Shown here one piece after another: positions 5,597 through 6,293 of a stretch of DNA of 6,293 nt. Made by a program: the position numbers and the translations under genes. The DNA comes from an uncultured Lachnospiraceae bacterium (GTDB taxonomy: Bacteria; Bacillota_A; Clostridia; Lachnospirales; Lachnospiraceae). Below the pieces are notes generated by a model. The model was not told the origin of the DNA. It searched no databases and was given only the letters and a program-made list of their open reading frames with translations. Position 1 is the stretch's first letter. The number at the start of each line of letters is the position of its first letter. The DNA is taken from contig CATLIP010000147.1 of assembly GCA_949957035.1 (NCBI GenBank), positions 1 to 6,293 of the forward strand, given 5' to 3'.

Positions 5597-6293
5597 ATTT
5601 CTCGCCCTTCAAGGCGTAAAACGCTTCCGTCTTGGCCTGCTCGCTGCTCATGCCCTGCTCCTCTAACTGCAGAATCGTGGTCAGCATACGCTCATAATCC
5701 ACCGGAATAATCTTCTTGAACTTAGGAAGATACTCCTTAAAATGCTCCAGAATTTCCTTTCCAATCTCAGAATTTGTACATGCCACATGCTCCTCAATCA
5801 TACTCTTCAATTCGTTCACATCAAATTTTGAAGAAATACGCTCAATGTTCACCATCTGTTTGTTTACATTCCGGTACAAATCGCTGTCCACATCCAGCAC
5901 ATAAGCCACGCCGCCGCTCATTCCTGCGGCAAAGTTTCTTCCCGTCTTTCCAAGGACAGCCACGCGGCCTCCGGTCATATATTCACACCCATGGTCGCCC
6001 ACGCCTTCCACTACGGCAGTCACGCCTGAGTTGCGCACTGCAAACCGCTCGCCCGCCACTCCATTGATAAATGCCTTGCCGCCAGTAGCCCCATAGAGAG
6101 CAACGTTACCTATTATAATATTCTCATGATGGCGATACTTTACCCCTCGCGGAGGATACACAATCAGCTTGCCCCCTGAAAGCCCTTTTCCAAAATAATC
6201 ATTACTGTCCCCAACAAGCTCCAGCGTAAGCCCCTTAGGAATAAACGCCCCAAAGGACTGTCCTCCCGCGCCGGTACATTTCACCACATAGCT
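5595..6293 (-). CDS. gltB: Glutamate synthase large subunit, C-terminal part (cut by window edge)
   Basis: The last 232 residues of GltB are visible; the frame is open to the right edge, so the amidotransferase and FMN synthase domains lie outside. What is seen is the C-terminal GXGXG beta-helix domain. It begins GAGGQSFGAF and continues with GDSNDYFGKGLSGG, GNVALYGATGG, AGERFAVRNSG, GDHGCEYMTGG and TGRNFAAGMSGG, all typical repeats of glutamate synthase. A charged helical tail of about 80 residues follows, ending LKGEK. The domain braces the glutaminase and synthase domains. It sits directly upstream of gltD with a 12-base gap. Internal GTG codons near the edge are Val codons, not starts. 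Confidence 0.96.
   Translation of the reverse strand, partial: SYVVKCTGAGGQSFGAFIPKGLTLELVGDSNDYFGKGLSGGKLIVYPPRGVKYRHHENIIIGNVALYGATGGKAFINGVAGERFAVRNSGVTAVVEGVGDHGCEYMTGGRVAVLGKTGRNFAAGMSGGVAYVLDVDSDLYRNVNKQMVNIERISSKFDVNELKSMIEEHVACTNSEIGKEILEHFKEYLPKFKKIIPVDYERMLTTILQLEEQGMSSEQAKTEAFYALKGEK

Noticed and set aside
1..6293. CRISPR arrays, tRNA or rRNA genes
   Set aside because: No regularly spaced direct repeats, no tRNA cloverleaf with a TTC-arm consensus and no rRNA-like sequence were seen on either strand.

Overview
The window looks like a chromosomal segment from a low-to-mid GC Gram-positive anaerobe of the Clostridia, most likely Lachnospiraceae-like. The reasons are strong AGGAGG-type ribosome binding sites, sigma-A style promoters with 17-bp spacers, a PcsB/CwlO-like secreted NlpC/P60 hydrolase with an Asn/Gly/Ser linker, and a GltB-GltD pair of bacterial type. 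The family-level placement is inference from protein character only. All five clear genes are on the minus strand, so in transcription order the window reads from its right end to its left end.

Layout in transcription order: (1) 6293-5595, the 3' end of gltB, followed after 12 nt by gltD (5582-4083), the two subunits of NADPH glutamate synthase, translationally coupled. (2) A 181-bp gap with a weak hairpin, a candidate WalR-type operator and a near-consensus promoter. It drives a secreted coiled-coil NlpC/P60 peptidoglycan hydrolase (3901-2729), which ends at a 14-bp stem terminator. (3) A promoter partly inside that terminator, a structured 5' leader of about 124 nt, then rpsB (2504-1761) and tsf (1675-740), closed by a textbook terminator at 671-716. 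(4) A stretch of about 670 bp (1-670) with no convincing full-length gene. It holds a G-rich quadruplex/inverted-repeat element, a near-consensus promoter followed by a 68-codon orphan reading frame, and, at the extreme left, a GC-rich block of about 120 bp that may be the end of another gene or an inserted element.

The core genes are housekeeping: nitrogen assimilation (GltBD), cell-wall remodelling (NlpC/P60) and translation (S2, EF-Ts). Each unit appears to have its own promoter and terminator. I found no clear new multi-gene system. The parts most worth a second look are non-coding: the rpsB leader, the candidate WalR box, the G4/inverted-repeat element, and the composition break beside the orphan frame near the left edge.
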